Assembly: GCF_039993895.1 (NCBI RefSeq)
Contig: NZ_CP121194.1
Span: 3,906,001-3,970,000 of the forward strand
DNA length: 64,000 nucleotides
From: Edaphobacter paludis
Lineage (GTDB): Bacteria > Acidobacteriota > Terriglobia > Terriglobales > Acidobacteriaceae
Reading direction: 5' to 3'
Under the pieces are notes generated by a model. It saw only the letters and a program-made list of their open reading frames with translations. It made no database searches and was not told where the DNA came from. The first letter of the stretch is position 1. Each line of letters opens with the position of its first letter. Below are positions 15,831 to 24,805 of this stretch, one piece after another. The translations under genes were made by a program, and so were the position numbers.

Positions 15831-18545
15831 CTAAAAGCTGTAACGCGCGCCGATCTCTATGCGGCGTCCGTTGTCGGCGGCGTAGGGCCGGTTGAAGAGT
15901 GGGGAACCGAGCACGCCGCCTACGCTGGTGACATTGAGGTGGTTCAGCATGTTCGAGCTGCGCACATTGAAGGTCAGCGTCTGCGGATGATCGGCCTTGG
16001 GGTTGCTCAACTCGAACTTGCGCTCGAGGTTGGTGTCCATGTGGACCGTCCACGGGGTTCGTCCAACGTTGCGAGGCAATGCGCCGATGCCGCCGCTGGG
16101 CACCAGCAGACCGAACTGGGTTGGGATCGCGTTGGGGTCGCCAGCTACCGCGTATTGTGGACGGTCGTTGAAGTTGCCGTCGCCATTATTGTCGAAGCCT
16201 GTGGTGATGTTGTAAGGCGCTCCGCTCTGGGCCTGCAGGTCTGTGCTCAGCTCCAGCTTCTCCGGCAGCTTCAGCGACCCATTACCGAAGAGCTGCCAGC
16301 GGCCCTGTCCGTTTCGCGGCGCGAACTCACCTGCATCGGTGCGCGAGCTCTGCGGCGTGAAGAAGGTATTGTCGTTGGTGTCATCGACCAGGTTGACGCG
16401 CACCGCGCCAAAGAAGAATTGCAGGTGCTTCAACTCATGCTGGTTGATGCCGAAGAACTCTACGTTAGCCCGGCCCTGGCCGCTGTTGTTTGCCTGCAGG
16501 ATGTTCAGGTTCGGCGCGCCGGGGCGCGGGCCTGTGGGGTTATCGTTGAGCGGCGAATTGATATTCAGCGTTCGCGTGTAGTTCCAGATGCGACCCCAGT
16601 AGACATCGGTGTTGACGCTCCAGCCATGGGGGAAGGAATGAGTGCCGCCCAGGTTGTCGATCACGTAGGTGATGTTTTGCAGATGTGGTGAGGCCTGGCG
16701 AATGGAGTGGATAGTGGTTGCGCCGTCGCCGAAGGGATCGCCGTAGACCGGGTTGTAGACCGTGCTGGTGATGCGATGCACGCCGTCTTCGCGTTGGAGT
16801 TCGGCGTAGTCCGCCGTTCCATACTGGCCTGTGAAGAGACCGATGTGCGCGTGCAATTGCCACTTCTCTTTTTTGTCCGGCGACCATGCGATGCCGAGCC
16901 GCGGGGTCGCTCCATTCATCGCAAGCGGAACGTTCTGCAGGTAGTAGCGGAAGCCCATGGCGAGCTGCAGGTTGGGCCGCAGCTTCCACATGTCCTGAAT
17001 GTAGAGCGCATTGCGTACCTGGGTGAAGTTCACATGAGGCGTTCCGGTTACGTTGTTGAATGCGGTCGCTGCTCCACCAGCGAGACCAAGCTTGGCGCGG
17101 CGGTATTGCTCGAGGCCTGTGATTGTCTCAGTCTTGCCGGGGATGGGGTTTCCATTGGCATCAAGCACGGGAGCGGTACCACCACCGAAGGTGTAGACGC
17201 CGTTGAAGTTTGTCGTCAACTGATCGTTCACGTTGTAGAGCTTGAACTGTGTGCCGATCTTCAGCAGGTGCTTCGCGGTGCTGATGACTACGTCGTCGTC
17301 CGCCTCTATTTCGAAGCCGTGCATCCGTTGCTGTCCAATCGTGGCTCCGCCGCTGGTGAAGGCACCGGCGACCTGTAACTGCGGCGCGGTGGAGGTGGGC
17401 ACGTCGGTTTCGCCGGTCCAGTCCAGCGCTACTCGCGCCTCGTGCATCATCCCGGGCGAAGCTGTAGTGATGTTCAACAGGCGCAGCGTATGGTCGTAGC
17501 TTCCGCCGCTGTAACCGGTCTCGGGCAGCGCGGTTCCACCGACGCCTACATTCTGCGAGTGGTTTACGTTGCCGTTGTACGATGCCGTAAAGGTGTTCTT
17601 CGGGCCGAGCTGCCACCCCATCCGAGCGGTCGCCAGCCAGAGCTGTTGCGGCGCTGCGACGTTGGCTACCGTGCGTTGCTGGTTACCCTTGTCGTCGAGC
17701 GTGATGGCGTTGACTACGGCGAAATCGTCGATGGTGCGATGCTCCAGCGTCAGTGCGAAGTCGCTGCCCTTCTTACGCACAGGGCCGCTCAACTCGAAGC
17801 CGTAACGTTGCTTTCCGAGTGCGGCCTTACTGGTCGAGAATGGATCGCGCGCGTTCATCCAGGGGCTGCCGTTGGTGGTAAATAATGCGCCATGGAATGA
17901 ACTCTGCCCGGGTTTGGTGTACACCTCGACGCGACCGCCATCGAAGGGCGGCTGACGGTACTCAGCTGAGAACAGGTCAGGGTTGACCTTGATGTATGCG
18001 ATGGAACTCTTGGGCGGCATTGGAGAAGAGCTTTGGAATCCATCGACCGTAATGGTGGTGTTGGTTGCCAAGCCGCCGCTGGTTGCGGCCAACTGTTGCA
18101 GCTCGCGCTTCAGGTCGTCAGGATCGTCGGCGAGAGTGCTTAACTGATCGCCCGAAATCGTGCGGGAGGTCCCGTTTGCGGCGGCGTCTGTTTCATTGCC
18201 GCTCTCTTCGCCGACGTTGACTGAGGTGGTTACGTCTTCGGGATGCAACACGACGATAAGGTCGGCCTTCGATTGCGGGCTGCGGACTTTGATCTCTTTG
18301 GATGCGAAGCTGTCTGCGCTGACGCGTAGATCGTGCTGCCCGGCTGCGGCGCAGGCAAACCGAAACTGACCGGCGTTACCACTCTGTACGGTCTCTGTGC
18401 CATCCAACACTACGCTGGCTCCGGGGATGATCGCACCCGTAGAATCGTGCACGATACCAGTTACTTTGGAACCGCTGCATGGTGCCTGTGCGGACATGGT
18501 TCCGCACAGCAGCGCAGCACACGCCGCCGCATAAAAGATCTTCAT
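15831..18545 (-). CDS. TonB-dependent receptor-like outer-membrane protein
   Basis: Outer-membrane protein of 904 residues. A signal peptide ends near SAQA (residue 20), followed by a carboxypeptidase-regulatory-like domain (about 25-95; STGAIIPGASVVLDG), a plug (about 130-230; TITVDGFQSSSPMPPKSSIA, SAEYRQPPFDGGRVEVYTKP) and a beta-barrel ending in phenylalanine (IEIGARYSF), the usual outer-membrane signature. It is somewhat shorter than the Oar-like receptors. The ATG at 18545 is preferred to a GTG 6 bases upstream because GAAAGG is 5 bases before it. The imported ligand is unknown; it stands alone. Confidence 0.9.
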   Translation of the reverse strand: MKIFYAAACAALLCGTMSAQAPCSGSKVTGIVHDSTGAIIPGASVVLDGTETVQSGNAGQFRFACAAAGQHDLRVSADSFASKEIKVRSPQSKADLIVVLHPEDVTTSVNVGEESGNETDAAANGTSRTISGDQLSTLADDPDDLKRELQQLAATSGGLATNTTITVDGFQSSSPMPPKSSIAYIKVNPDLFSAEYRQPPFDGGRVEVYTKPGQSSFHGALFTTNGSPWMNARDPFSTSKAALGKQRYGFELSGPVRKKGSDFALTLEHRTIDDFAVVNAITLDDKGNQQRTVANVAAPQQLWLATARMGWQLGPKNTFTASYNGNVNHSQNVGVGGTALPETGYSGGSYDHTLRLLNITTASPGMMHEARVALDWTGETDVPTSTAPQLQVAGAFTSGGATIGQQRMHGFEIEADDDVVISTAKHLLKIGTQFKLYNVNDQLTTNFNGVYTFGGGTAPVLDANGNPIPGKTETITGLEQYRRAKLGLAGGAATAFNNVTGTPHVNFTQVRNALYIQDMWKLRPNLQLAMGFRYYLQNVPLAMNGATPRLGIAWSPDKKEKWQLHAHIGLFTGQYGTADYAELQREDGVHRITSTVYNPVYGDPFGDGATTIHSIRQASPHLQNITYVIDNLGGTHSFPHGWSVNTDVYWGRIWNYTRTLNINSPLNDNPTGPRPGAPNLNILQANNSGQGRANVEFFGINQHELKHLQFFFGAVRVNLVDDTNDNTFFTPQSSRTDAGEFAPRNGQGRWQLFGNGSLKLPEKLELSTDLQAQSGAPYNITTGFDNNGDGNFNDRPQYAVAGDPNAIPTQFGLLVPSGGIGALPRNVGRTPWTVHMDTNLERKFELSNPKADHPQTLTFNVRSSNMLNHLNVTSVGGVLGSPLFNRPYAADNGRRIEIGARYSF

Positions 18546-18690
18546 ATACACCTTTCAATCAGGGGCGAGATGCCCATTCATTGCACATGAGTCGATACGC
18601 ATCTATGCGCGTCCCGGTTCCGAGAAACTGCTGTGGAAATTGATCGGGGCTATGAGCGGGGTCGCATTGATAGACGAGCGCGCGCGGATT

Positions 18691-19755
18691 TTAACGTTGG
18701 ACGCGGCCGTTCATTTCCATGCTCGTGATACGGTGAGCACCATTGACGGTTACGGTGCCTGAGAGGGGAGGAGCTTCACGGCCATGCAGGAACGAGACGT
18801 CATACATGAAACGAAGGTCGCGGAAGGTCACGATAGTTAGTCCAGTAGTCGCATCGGTGTCGGACTGGGTGACGAGAGGGATTCTGGACCAGTCGAGATA
18901 GACATGGCCGAGCCAGCTTTGTTTGGCGGCGAGCGTCGCGGCAGTCTCAGCAGGCTTGTAAAAGATATCGGAGTGCTGGTTGGTGGCGACGGTGTTGTTG
19001 AAGGTGTCGATGGTGGCGAGTTGATAGAAGTCCGGCGTTTCGACGATGACCTGCCAGCGGAATGGATTCATGGGATAGGGTTCGGCAGTGACGTGGAGTA
19101 TCTCGACGTTATTGGGTGCGGGGCCGAAGTCGCCGCTGTTGAGGGCGAGTTGAATGGCCTGTTGCTGCTCGACTGCACGCCATCCCCACAGAGCGACGAT
19201 GGCGATGAGGGCGGCGATGGCCCAGCCGCGTCCGCGAAACGCAGGCTTGCGTGCGCCTACTTCGCTGTTGATGAGGCCAAAGAGAACGGGCGCGAGGAGT
19301 GCGATGAGAAGCAGAGCAAACATGACTGGCTCGAAGATGAAGACGAGCGAGCCGGCATACCAACGCGGGTTGAAGGGAAAGAAAGGACGGAGACCGTAGC
19401 TGTTCGTCCAGTCGAGCAGGAGATGACTCAACAGCGCAATGAGCGCAAAACAATAGAGCAAACCCCAGCGGATGGGAGCGGCTTGCTTTACGGGTTTGTC
19501 GCGCTTGAGACGCCAGCGGTGGAAGAGGTAGATGCCTCCGACGACGACGGCGGCTTCGAGAGGAACACCGAGAAAAGTGTGGGTCCATCCGCGATGGTGC
19601 TGGAGTGCGGCGATCGGGCCACGGATGGACCAGAGCGTGTCGAGGTCGGGGATCTCGGCGGCCAGCGTCATGGCCACGGTGGCGTAGGCGGCCTTGCGAT
19701 TGAAGCCGCTGCGGGCGAGGACGGCTCCGGTCATCAGATGGGTTATCGGGTCCAT
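18691..19755 (-). CDS. Membrane-bound metal-dependent hydrolase-like protein (YdjM family)
   Basis: Integral membrane protein of 354 residues of the YdjM/DUF457 family. The N-terminus has the family pattern MDPITHLMTGAVLARSG, AAEIPDLDTLW and HHRGWTHTFLG, with conserved His and Asp residues expected to bind metal at the membrane face, followed by several helices (about 65-190) and a soluble C-terminal domain. Family members are annotated as hydrolases, but the reaction is not established. It lies 50 bases beyond pyrC on the same strand and may be co-transcribed with the pyr genes; no functional tie to pyrimidines is known. Confidence 0.87.
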   Translation of the reverse strand: MDPITHLMTGAVLARSGFNRKAAYATVAMTLAAEIPDLDTLWSIRGPIAALQHHRGWTHTFLGVPLEAAVVVGGIYLFHRWRLKRDKPVKQAAPIRWGLLYCFALIALLSHLLLDWTNSYGLRPFFPFNPRWYAGSLVFIFEPVMFALLLIALLAPVLFGLINSEVGARKPAFRGRGWAIAALIAIVALWGWRAVEQQQAIQLALNSGDFGPAPNNVEILHVTAEPYPMNPFRWQVIVETPDFYQLATIDTFNNTVATNQHSDIFYKPAETAATLAAKQSWLGHVYLDWSRIPLVTQSDTDATTGLTIVTFRDLRFMYDVSFLHGREAPPLSGTVTVNGAHRITSMEMNGRVQR

Positions 19756-19805
19756 GGGCTTCCAGCATATCGTGGCTGGGTACGTTGCTGGTCAACACAC
19801 GCAGG

Positions 19806-21110
19806 TTACTGGCGAAAGACGATGCGGCCTTCGCTGACAGTCGCGTGGACTCGTCCCAGCATGGATGCTCCGTCGAAGGGCGTGTTCTTCGACTTCGAGC
19901 GTGAGTCTTTTGCAGCGAAGTTCCACTGCGCTGCCGGATCGAAGACAACGACATCCGCAATGCTGCCGACGGCCAGTGAACCTCTGTCCGCCAGAGAGAC
20001 GATTGCTGCCGGAGACGTGCTCATCAGCGAAAGAATTTTGCTCAACGATAATCCTTGAGCGCGATGCAGGACTCGCAAGGCCAGCCCCAGTGCGGTCTCG
20101 AGACCGGTGATGCCGTTCGGAGCGCGCTCAAACTCCTGCTCCTTTTCGTGGGCGGCGTGGGGGGCGTGATCGGTGGCAATGCAATCGACGGTGCCGTCGG
20201 CCAGCCCGGCGAGAACAGCCTGACGGTCAGCCTCGGCGCGCAGCGGAGGATTCATCTTTGCATTGGTGTCGTAGTCGCCGATGGCCTCATCGGTCAGCGT
20301 GAAGTGGTGCGGCGCAGCCTCGCAGGTAACGTGCAGGCCTTGACGCTTCGCCTCGCGTATCGCCTCCAGCGCGCGGCCTGTCGAGATGTGCTGCACATGC
20401 AGATGAGGGCGCAGATGCTCGGACTTTTCAATCTCTCGCAGCAGGCGGATATCGCGCTCAACGATTCGCGACTCGGCTTCGATCGTCATTCCGCGAAGGC
20501 CGAGTCGAAACGCTACCGGCCCCGCATTCATGCTGCAACCGCCGGTGAGGTGGGTGTCTTCGGCGTGCTGCGAGATGGGCACGCCCAGACGCGCCGCAGC
20601 GATGAGCGCCTCGCGCATGATGGCGTCTTCGAGAATAGGCTTTCCATCGTCGGTGAAGCCGAGGGCTCCGGCCTTATGCAGCGCAGCGAAGTCCGTCAGC
20701 GTAGCGCCCATGCTGCCCATAGTGGCGGCGGGCATGGCGAAGAGCTTCACGACAGCTCCGCGTTGAGGCGAAAGCATCCACTCCAACCCGGCGACGGAGT
20801 CATTTACAGGCATAGTGTTGGGCATGGCCACGACTGTAGTGAAGCCGCCTGCTGCCGCCGCTGCCGTTCCTGTGGCAATCGTTTCTTTGTACGTCTGACC
20901 CGGCTCGCGGAGATGCACATGAACGTCCACCAAACCAGGCGCAACCACCAGTCCGGAGGCGTCGATTGTCTCTGCCGCTTCTATATTCTTCAGGCTGCCG
21001 GGCTTGTCGAGCGCGGCGATCTTTCCATCGCGCAGCAAAAGGTCACGGGCTTCGTCGATGCCACTCGCTGGATCTACGACACGGCCGTTCAGAATCAATA
21101 CGTCACTCAT
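19806..21110 (-). CDS. pyrC: Dihydroorotase
   Basis: Dihydroorotase (434 residues) cyclises N-carbamoyl-aspartate to dihydroorotate, step three of de novo pyrimidine synthesis. It is an amidohydrolase with the metal site HVH at 64-66 (GLVDVHVHLREPG), a substrate-binding REPG, the histidine-bearing QHAED and HVQHIST, and the catalytic aspartate in CIATDHAPH. The length matches the class that associates with aspartate carbamoyltransferase. Its ATG overlaps the pyrB TGA as ATGA, so translation is coupled to pyrB. Confidence 0.96.
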   Translation of the reverse strand: MSDVLILNGRVVDPASGIDEARDLLLRDGKIAALDKPGSLKNIEAAETIDASGLVVAPGLVDVHVHLREPGQTYKETIATGTAAAAAGGFTTVVAMPNTMPVNDSVAGLEWMLSPQRGAVVKLFAMPAATMGSMGATLTDFAALHKAGALGFTDDGKPILEDAIMREALIAAARLGVPISQHAEDTHLTGGCSMNAGPVAFRLGLRGMTIEAESRIVERDIRLLREIEKSEHLRPHLHVQHISTGRALEAIREAKRQGLHVTCEAAPHHFTLTDEAIGDYDTNAKMNPPLRAEADRQAVLAGLADGTVDCIATDHAPHAAHEKEQEFERAPNGITGLETALGLALRVLHRAQGLSLSKILSLMSTSPAAIVSLADRGSLAVGSIADVVVFDPAAQWNFAAKDSRSKSKNTPFDGASMLGRVHATVSEGRIVFRQ

Positions 21111-22105
21111 ACAGTTACACTCTCGAATCCACCCGTGTACAGCGCGCGAAGCAGCAACGCCGAACGCACGGAGAGGCCATTGCTCACCTGCAGTTCAATC
21201 GCCGAGTTGGGGCCGTCCGCCACGTCGCCTGAGATCTCCAGGCCTCGAATCATCGGGCCGGGATGCATTACGAGCGCATCGGGTGCGCGGGCGGCCAGAC
21301 GCTCGCCGTTCAACTGGTATCGCTCAATGTAGTTTGCAAGGTCAAGCTCAAGCCCGGCCAGACGCTCTTTTTGAATGCGCAGCATCATGACGACTTGAGC
21401 ACGCCTGAGCGCCGCGTCGAAGTCGCGCACAATCTCTACGCCGGCACCGAGGTGCAGCGCGACTTCGGGCAGCAACGGCTCCGGCCCGCAGAGCAGCACC
21501 TTCGCGCCGAGACGCGGCAGCAGCAGAGCGTTCGACCGCGCGACGCGGCTATGCAGAATGTCTCCCGTAATCACAACGGTCACGCCATCGAGACTCTTCG
21601 CAGTCGCCGTTGAAGCGTCGCGACCCGGCAGGCGCATGAGCATCGTCCGTACATCGAGCAGGGCTTGTGAAGGATGCTCGTGCATTCCATCGCCCGCGTT
21701 CAGAACGGGCACGCCCGTCTCTCGCGCCAAGACAAACGGCGCACCCGACGACGGATGGCGAAGGATAATGCACTCCGCCCCCAGTGCGCGGAGAGTAAGG
21801 CCGGTGTCCTTCAGGCTCTCGCCTTTTTCGATGGAGGATGATTTGTCGCTGACCAGCGTCGTCGTCGCGCCGAGCGACTTTGCCGCCAGCTCGAATGAAG
21901 TGCGCGTTCGCGTGCTCGACTCATAGAAGAGGAGAGCGATACGCCGCCCTGCCAGAAGGCGCGCCCGCTCCGCAGTGGGCCTCCGCTCTAACTGCGAAGC
22001 TACGGACAGTATTGCGGAAACGTCTTCCACCGACAGGTCGGCCACACTCAACAGTGAACCGGCAGCGTAACTAAACTTTTTGGGGCGTTGCGATTCCTGC
22101 GTCAT
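21107..22105 (-). CDS. pyrB: Aspartate carbamoyltransferase catalytic subunit
   Basis: PyrB condenses carbamoyl phosphate with aspartate, the committed step of pyrimidine synthesis. The carbamoyl-phosphate loop STRTRTSFELAAKSLGA is at about 64-80 and HPSQALLDVRTM and PGPMIRGLEIS are present. From the ATG it has 332 residues; a TTG at 22117 that overlaps the pyrR stop (TTGA) is the alternative and would suit tight coupling. No pyrI regulatory subunit is nearby, so allostery of the E. coli type is not expected. It is the middle gene of pyrR-pyrB-pyrC. Confidence 0.95.
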   Translation of the reverse strand: MTQESQRPKKFSYAAGSLLSVADLSVEDVSAILSVASQLERRPTAERARLLAGRRIALLFYESSTRTRTSFELAAKSLGATTTLVSDKSSSIEKGESLKDTGLTLRALGAECIILRHPSSGAPFVLARETGVPVLNAGDGMHEHPSQALLDVRTMLMRLPGRDASTATAKSLDGVTVVITGDILHSRVARSNALLLPRLGAKVLLCGPEPLLPEVALHLGAGVEIVRDFDAALRRAQVVMMLRIQKERLAGLELDLANYIERYQLNGERLAARAPDALVMHPGPMIRGLEISGDVADGPNSAIELQVSNGLSVRSALLLRALYTGGFESVTV

Positions 22106-22113
22106 CAATTCGA

Positions 22114-22689
22114 TCAATCCACCAGCTCGACCAGCAGCACCTGCTCCTGCTCGTCGATCTCATTGAGCTTTACCTCGATAATCTCTCGCTTCGAGGTGGG
22201 AATCGTGCGGCCCACGAACGTAGCCTGGATCGGCAGCTCGCGGTGGCCGCGATCGATCAGCGTCAGCAGTTGAACGCTCCTGGGCCGGCCATGGTCGAAC
22301 AGCGCGTCGAGCGCCGCCCGAATGGTTCGCCCGGTGTAGAGCACGTCATCCACCAGCACGATGTCCCGTCCGGTCACATCGAACCCGATGTCGCATGGAG
22401 CAACCTTCGGCCGTGCATCATCGGTCGAGAGGTCGTCGCGATAGAAACTGATATCGAGCACACCTGTGTCTACAGGACATTTCTCGATCTTCGAAATCAG
22501 CGTGCCCAGCCGCTGGGCCAGCGGAACGCCGCGCCGCTTGATGCCGACCAGACCGATGTTCTCGCAGCCATCGTGCTTTTCGACGATCTCGTGGGCCAGG
22601 CGTACCAGCGTCCGCTCGATCTCGGAGGCCGACATGAGGCGGCCCTTTTCGCGTATCTTCGGGTTTTGCATTTCCGTAATGTCACTCAT
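22114..22689 (-). CDS. pyrR: Bifunctional pyr operon regulator / uracil phosphoribosyltransferase
   Basis: PyrR of 191 residues with the PRPP-binding loop DIVLVDDVLYTGRT at 109-122 and the family block LVGIKRRGVPLAQRLG. In known cases PyrR binds pyr mRNA when UMP is high and causes attenuation; it also has minor UPRTase activity. Here it heads the pyrR-pyrB-pyrC cluster. I could not find an obvious anti-terminator in the short upstream gap, so the target may lie elsewhere or act on translation. Starts at 22671 or 22635 are also possible; the ribosome site before the chosen ATG is weak. Confidence 0.93.
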   Translation of the reverse strand: MSDITEMQNPKIREKGRLMSASEIERTLVRLAHEIVEKHDGCENIGLVGIKRRGVPLAQRLGTLISKIEKCPVDTGVLDISFYRDDLSTDDARPKVAPCDIGFDVTGRDIVLVDDVLYTGRTIRAALDALFDHGRPRSVQLLTLIDRGHRELPIQATFVGRTIPTSKREIIEVKLNEIDEQEQVLLVELVD

Positions 22690-22761
22690 AGCGATTGCGC
22701 TTGATGATATCAGCAGCCCTTAGCCATTTGAAGAACCTGCGGACCGTCTGAAGACCGCACA

Positions 22762-23448
22762 TCACAGCGAAACCTTGTGCCGCGTCCGCAGGAGACCGCC
22801 CACCGCGCCGCCGACCGTCGAAAGCACCAACAGAATGCCCGAGATCAGGCCGAACCCGGCGAGCATCATGCCAGCGCGAAACTCCGGCGAATAGAGATAG
22901 CCCTGCAGCGATTTCGTCTCAGGGTTCGTCGCCAGCGCATGTTGAATCTGCATATGGAGCTGTTGCGTCAACTGTGCGTCGAAGCCGGCCATATTGTGCA
23001 GCAGATAGCGCGCTACCAGCCCGCCTGCCGCCATCGCAACCGCAAGGCTGCCCACCAGCACAAAGCCGACGACCACCCCGATGCGCGCCCCGATGCCTGC
23101 ATCCATCCATGCCTTCGGACGGCGCTTTTGATAGAGCGCCAACGTAATCAGCGAGCCGCTTACCGTCCACAGCCAGCTCAACGGCGACACGGATTCGAAC
23201 CGCGCCGCAATCAGCGTCAACACAGCAGAAACGGCAGCTACCAGCAAGGCACAGCGAATCGCGGTCTTCCACTCCACCTGCCGTGGCGCAGGGGGAGGCG
23301 CGGTCCCGGTCGTGTCCGTGGCCGTAAGCTCCGCCGGTAGATCATGGTCCAGAAGAAAGATCTGCGGAGCGCCGCAGTGCGGGCAGAAGGGCGACGAGCC
23401 GCCACTATCCAAAAGCTCTCCCCCGCAGCGGTGGCAAAATTCATGCAT
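22762..23448 (-). CDS. Zinc-ribbon membrane protein, unknown function
   Basis: A protein of 228 residues from the preferred ATG (an in-frame start at 23484 would add 12). It opens with a zinc ribbon (FCHRCGG, then FCPHCGAPQ), has a cytoplasmic linker rich in Pro and Thr, and then four or five membrane segments between about 75 and 220, separated by one loop with QLHMQIQHALATNPETKSLQ. No family beyond zinc-ribbon membrane protein is recognised. It lies about 70 bases upstream of pyrR on the same strand, so it may share transcription with the pyr genes. Confidence 0.75.
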   Translation of the reverse strand: MHEFCHRCGGELLDSGGSSPFCPHCGAPQIFLLDHDLPAELTATDTTGTAPPPAPRQVEWKTAIRCALLVAAVSAVLTLIAARFESVSPLSWLWTVSGSLITLALYQKRRPKAWMDAGIGARIGVVVGFVLVGSLAVAMAAGGLVARYLLHNMAGFDAQLTQQLHMQIQHALATNPETKSLQGYLYSPEFRAGMMLAGFGLISGILLVLSTVGGAVGGLLRTRHKVSL

Positions 23449-23514
23449 ATCTATGAAGCTACCGCAGCCGGTAGGGCGCGGCAAGCTTTACCGGCTGCCC
23501 CATCCTGGCGAAAA

Positions 23515-24111
23515 CTACTGCTCACTCTGCTTCGCACTCGAAGAGTGACCCGGCAGATCGAGCGCGACAAGCCCAATCTTCGTCCCCGCTCCATTGGGAT
23601 CGACCGCGACGATATGCTGGTGCTGCCTCGATCCGGCCTTCAATTCCATCTTGCGGGATACGTCGTCATCGATCACGACGTGCTTGTTATCGTTGTCGCA
23701 GGTCAGCCCCTCGGAGGTGCGTGTCGGCTCGCCCACGGACTTGCCGTTCGAGCATTCAATCACGTCTCCATACACCCCAAGGGCCTTGCGATAGAACGCC
23801 TGCACCTTGTCCGGGCTGTCGGACGTCTGGTAACTCGCCGCCTTCACGCGGAGATGAAAGTTGCCGAAGTTCATGTTAACGTCTGCGGCCCCGTGGTCCT
23901 TGTCCTTTTTGATCAGCGTCGCTCCCGGATACGCCGGCAATCCCATTCCCTCAAGCACCGTGGCATCGTTAGTCTTCACCTGCATGCCGCCAAACGGCGT
24001 AGCGATCCTCACATTGTTGTCGCCGTCCTGTTTATTGGATTCGACCCGGCAGCCGCTCATCAGCACTGTTGCCACCACCACTGCCGCTGCCGTTATCTGT
24101 GTCACGCGCAT
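23515..24111 (-). CDS. Putative lipoprotein, unknown function
   Basis: A 198-residue exported lipoprotein: a signal with lipobox VLMSGC (Cys21), a short hydrophilic linker, and a soluble domain with LPAYPGATLIKKDKDHGAAD and SPDKVQAFYRKAL, a pattern also seen in small uncharacterised periplasmic proteins. The ATG at 24111 has GGAG 8 bases upstream; longer in-frame starts lack ribosome sites and would overlap the divergent MerR gene. The zinc-ribbon gene begins about 65 bases after its stop. Role unknown. Confidence 0.75.
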   Translation of the reverse strand: MRVTQITAAAVVVATVLMSGCRVESNKQDGDNNVRIATPFGGMQVKTNDATVLEGMGLPAYPGATLIKKDKDHGAADVNMNFGNFHLRVKAASYQTSDSPDKVQAFYRKALGVYGDVIECSNGKSVGEPTRTSEGLTCDNDNKHVVIDDDVSRKMELKAGSRQHQHIVAVDPNGAGTKIGLVALDLPGHSSSAKQSEQ

Positions 24112-24286
24112 ATCCAATTCTCCTCTGTCCAGAAAACAATACGCCAGTTCCCCACTTTGAGTTCCCGAAATCGGCATGACGAAGGCTTGCCACCTCGGAA
24201 GAAATGCTGCAATTTTGCCCACAAATCTCTCGCCAAGTCCTATACTTGCAGCAAGCCGGAAGTGTCGGCCATTCGGGAGCTTTGGC

Positions 24287-24805
24287 ATGGCGCAGCACCA
24301 GCCAATCCGCAGAACGCCCCCTTCCTCCGGGTCTGAGATCCCGGACAAGCTGTACTTCCGCATCGGCGAAGTCTCTAAACTCTGCGACCTCCCCGCTTAC
24401 GTCCTGCGCTTTTGGGAGAGCGAGTTCCCCAGCCTCAGGCCGCATAAAGGCGGCACCGGCCAGCGGCTCTATCGCCGCCGTGATGTCGAGATGGTTCTGC
24501 GCATCAAGAGTCTTCTCTATGACGAGGGCTACACCATTCCCGGCGCGCGCCAAATCTTCAAGGCCGAACTTCGCCACAAGGAGCCACAGCTCAGCCTGGA
24601 GATTGACGAAGCCTCCACGGCATCTGGCCCATCGAAGCAGCTCCGCAAGCTTCAGAAAGAGCTTCGCGATCTGCACACGCTGCTCTCAAAGCCGGTAACC
24701 CGCGCTGCCGTCCATCCCATCCGCGCGCCGCGCCATGCCGCTGCCCCCCGCCAGGCCACACCGAAGCTCTTCGATCTCTCGCAAAACTCCGAAGGCGCGG
24801 ACTAA
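24287..24805 (+). CDS. MerR-family transcriptional regulator
   Basis: Regulator of 172 residues with a MerR winged helix at about 20-90 (YFRIGEVSKLCDLPAYVLRF, RLYRRRDVEMVLRIKSLLYD) followed by a short coiled coil (LRKLQKELRDLHTLL) and a basic, Ala/Pro-rich tail. No cysteine-rich metal site is present, so it is more like the short MerR proteins seen beside housekeeping genes (ihfA-linked type) than a metal sensor. The start at 24287 is set by GGGAG 8 bases upstream; the frame extends 111 bases further but without a ribosome site. Its stop overlaps that of yeiH by 4 bases. Confidence 0.88.
   Translation: MAQHQPIRRTPPSSGSEIPDKLYFRIGEVSKLCDLPAYVLRFWESEFPSLRPHKGGTGQRLYRRRDVEMVLRIKSLLYDEGYTIPGARQIFKAELRHKEPQLSLEIDEASTASGPSKQLRKLQKELRDLHTLLSKPVTRAAVHPIRAPRHAAAPRQATPKLFDLSQNSEGAD

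Noticed and set aside
22690..22761. PyrR-dependent attenuator before pyrR
   Set aside because: No convincing terminator/anti-terminator pair in the short gap.
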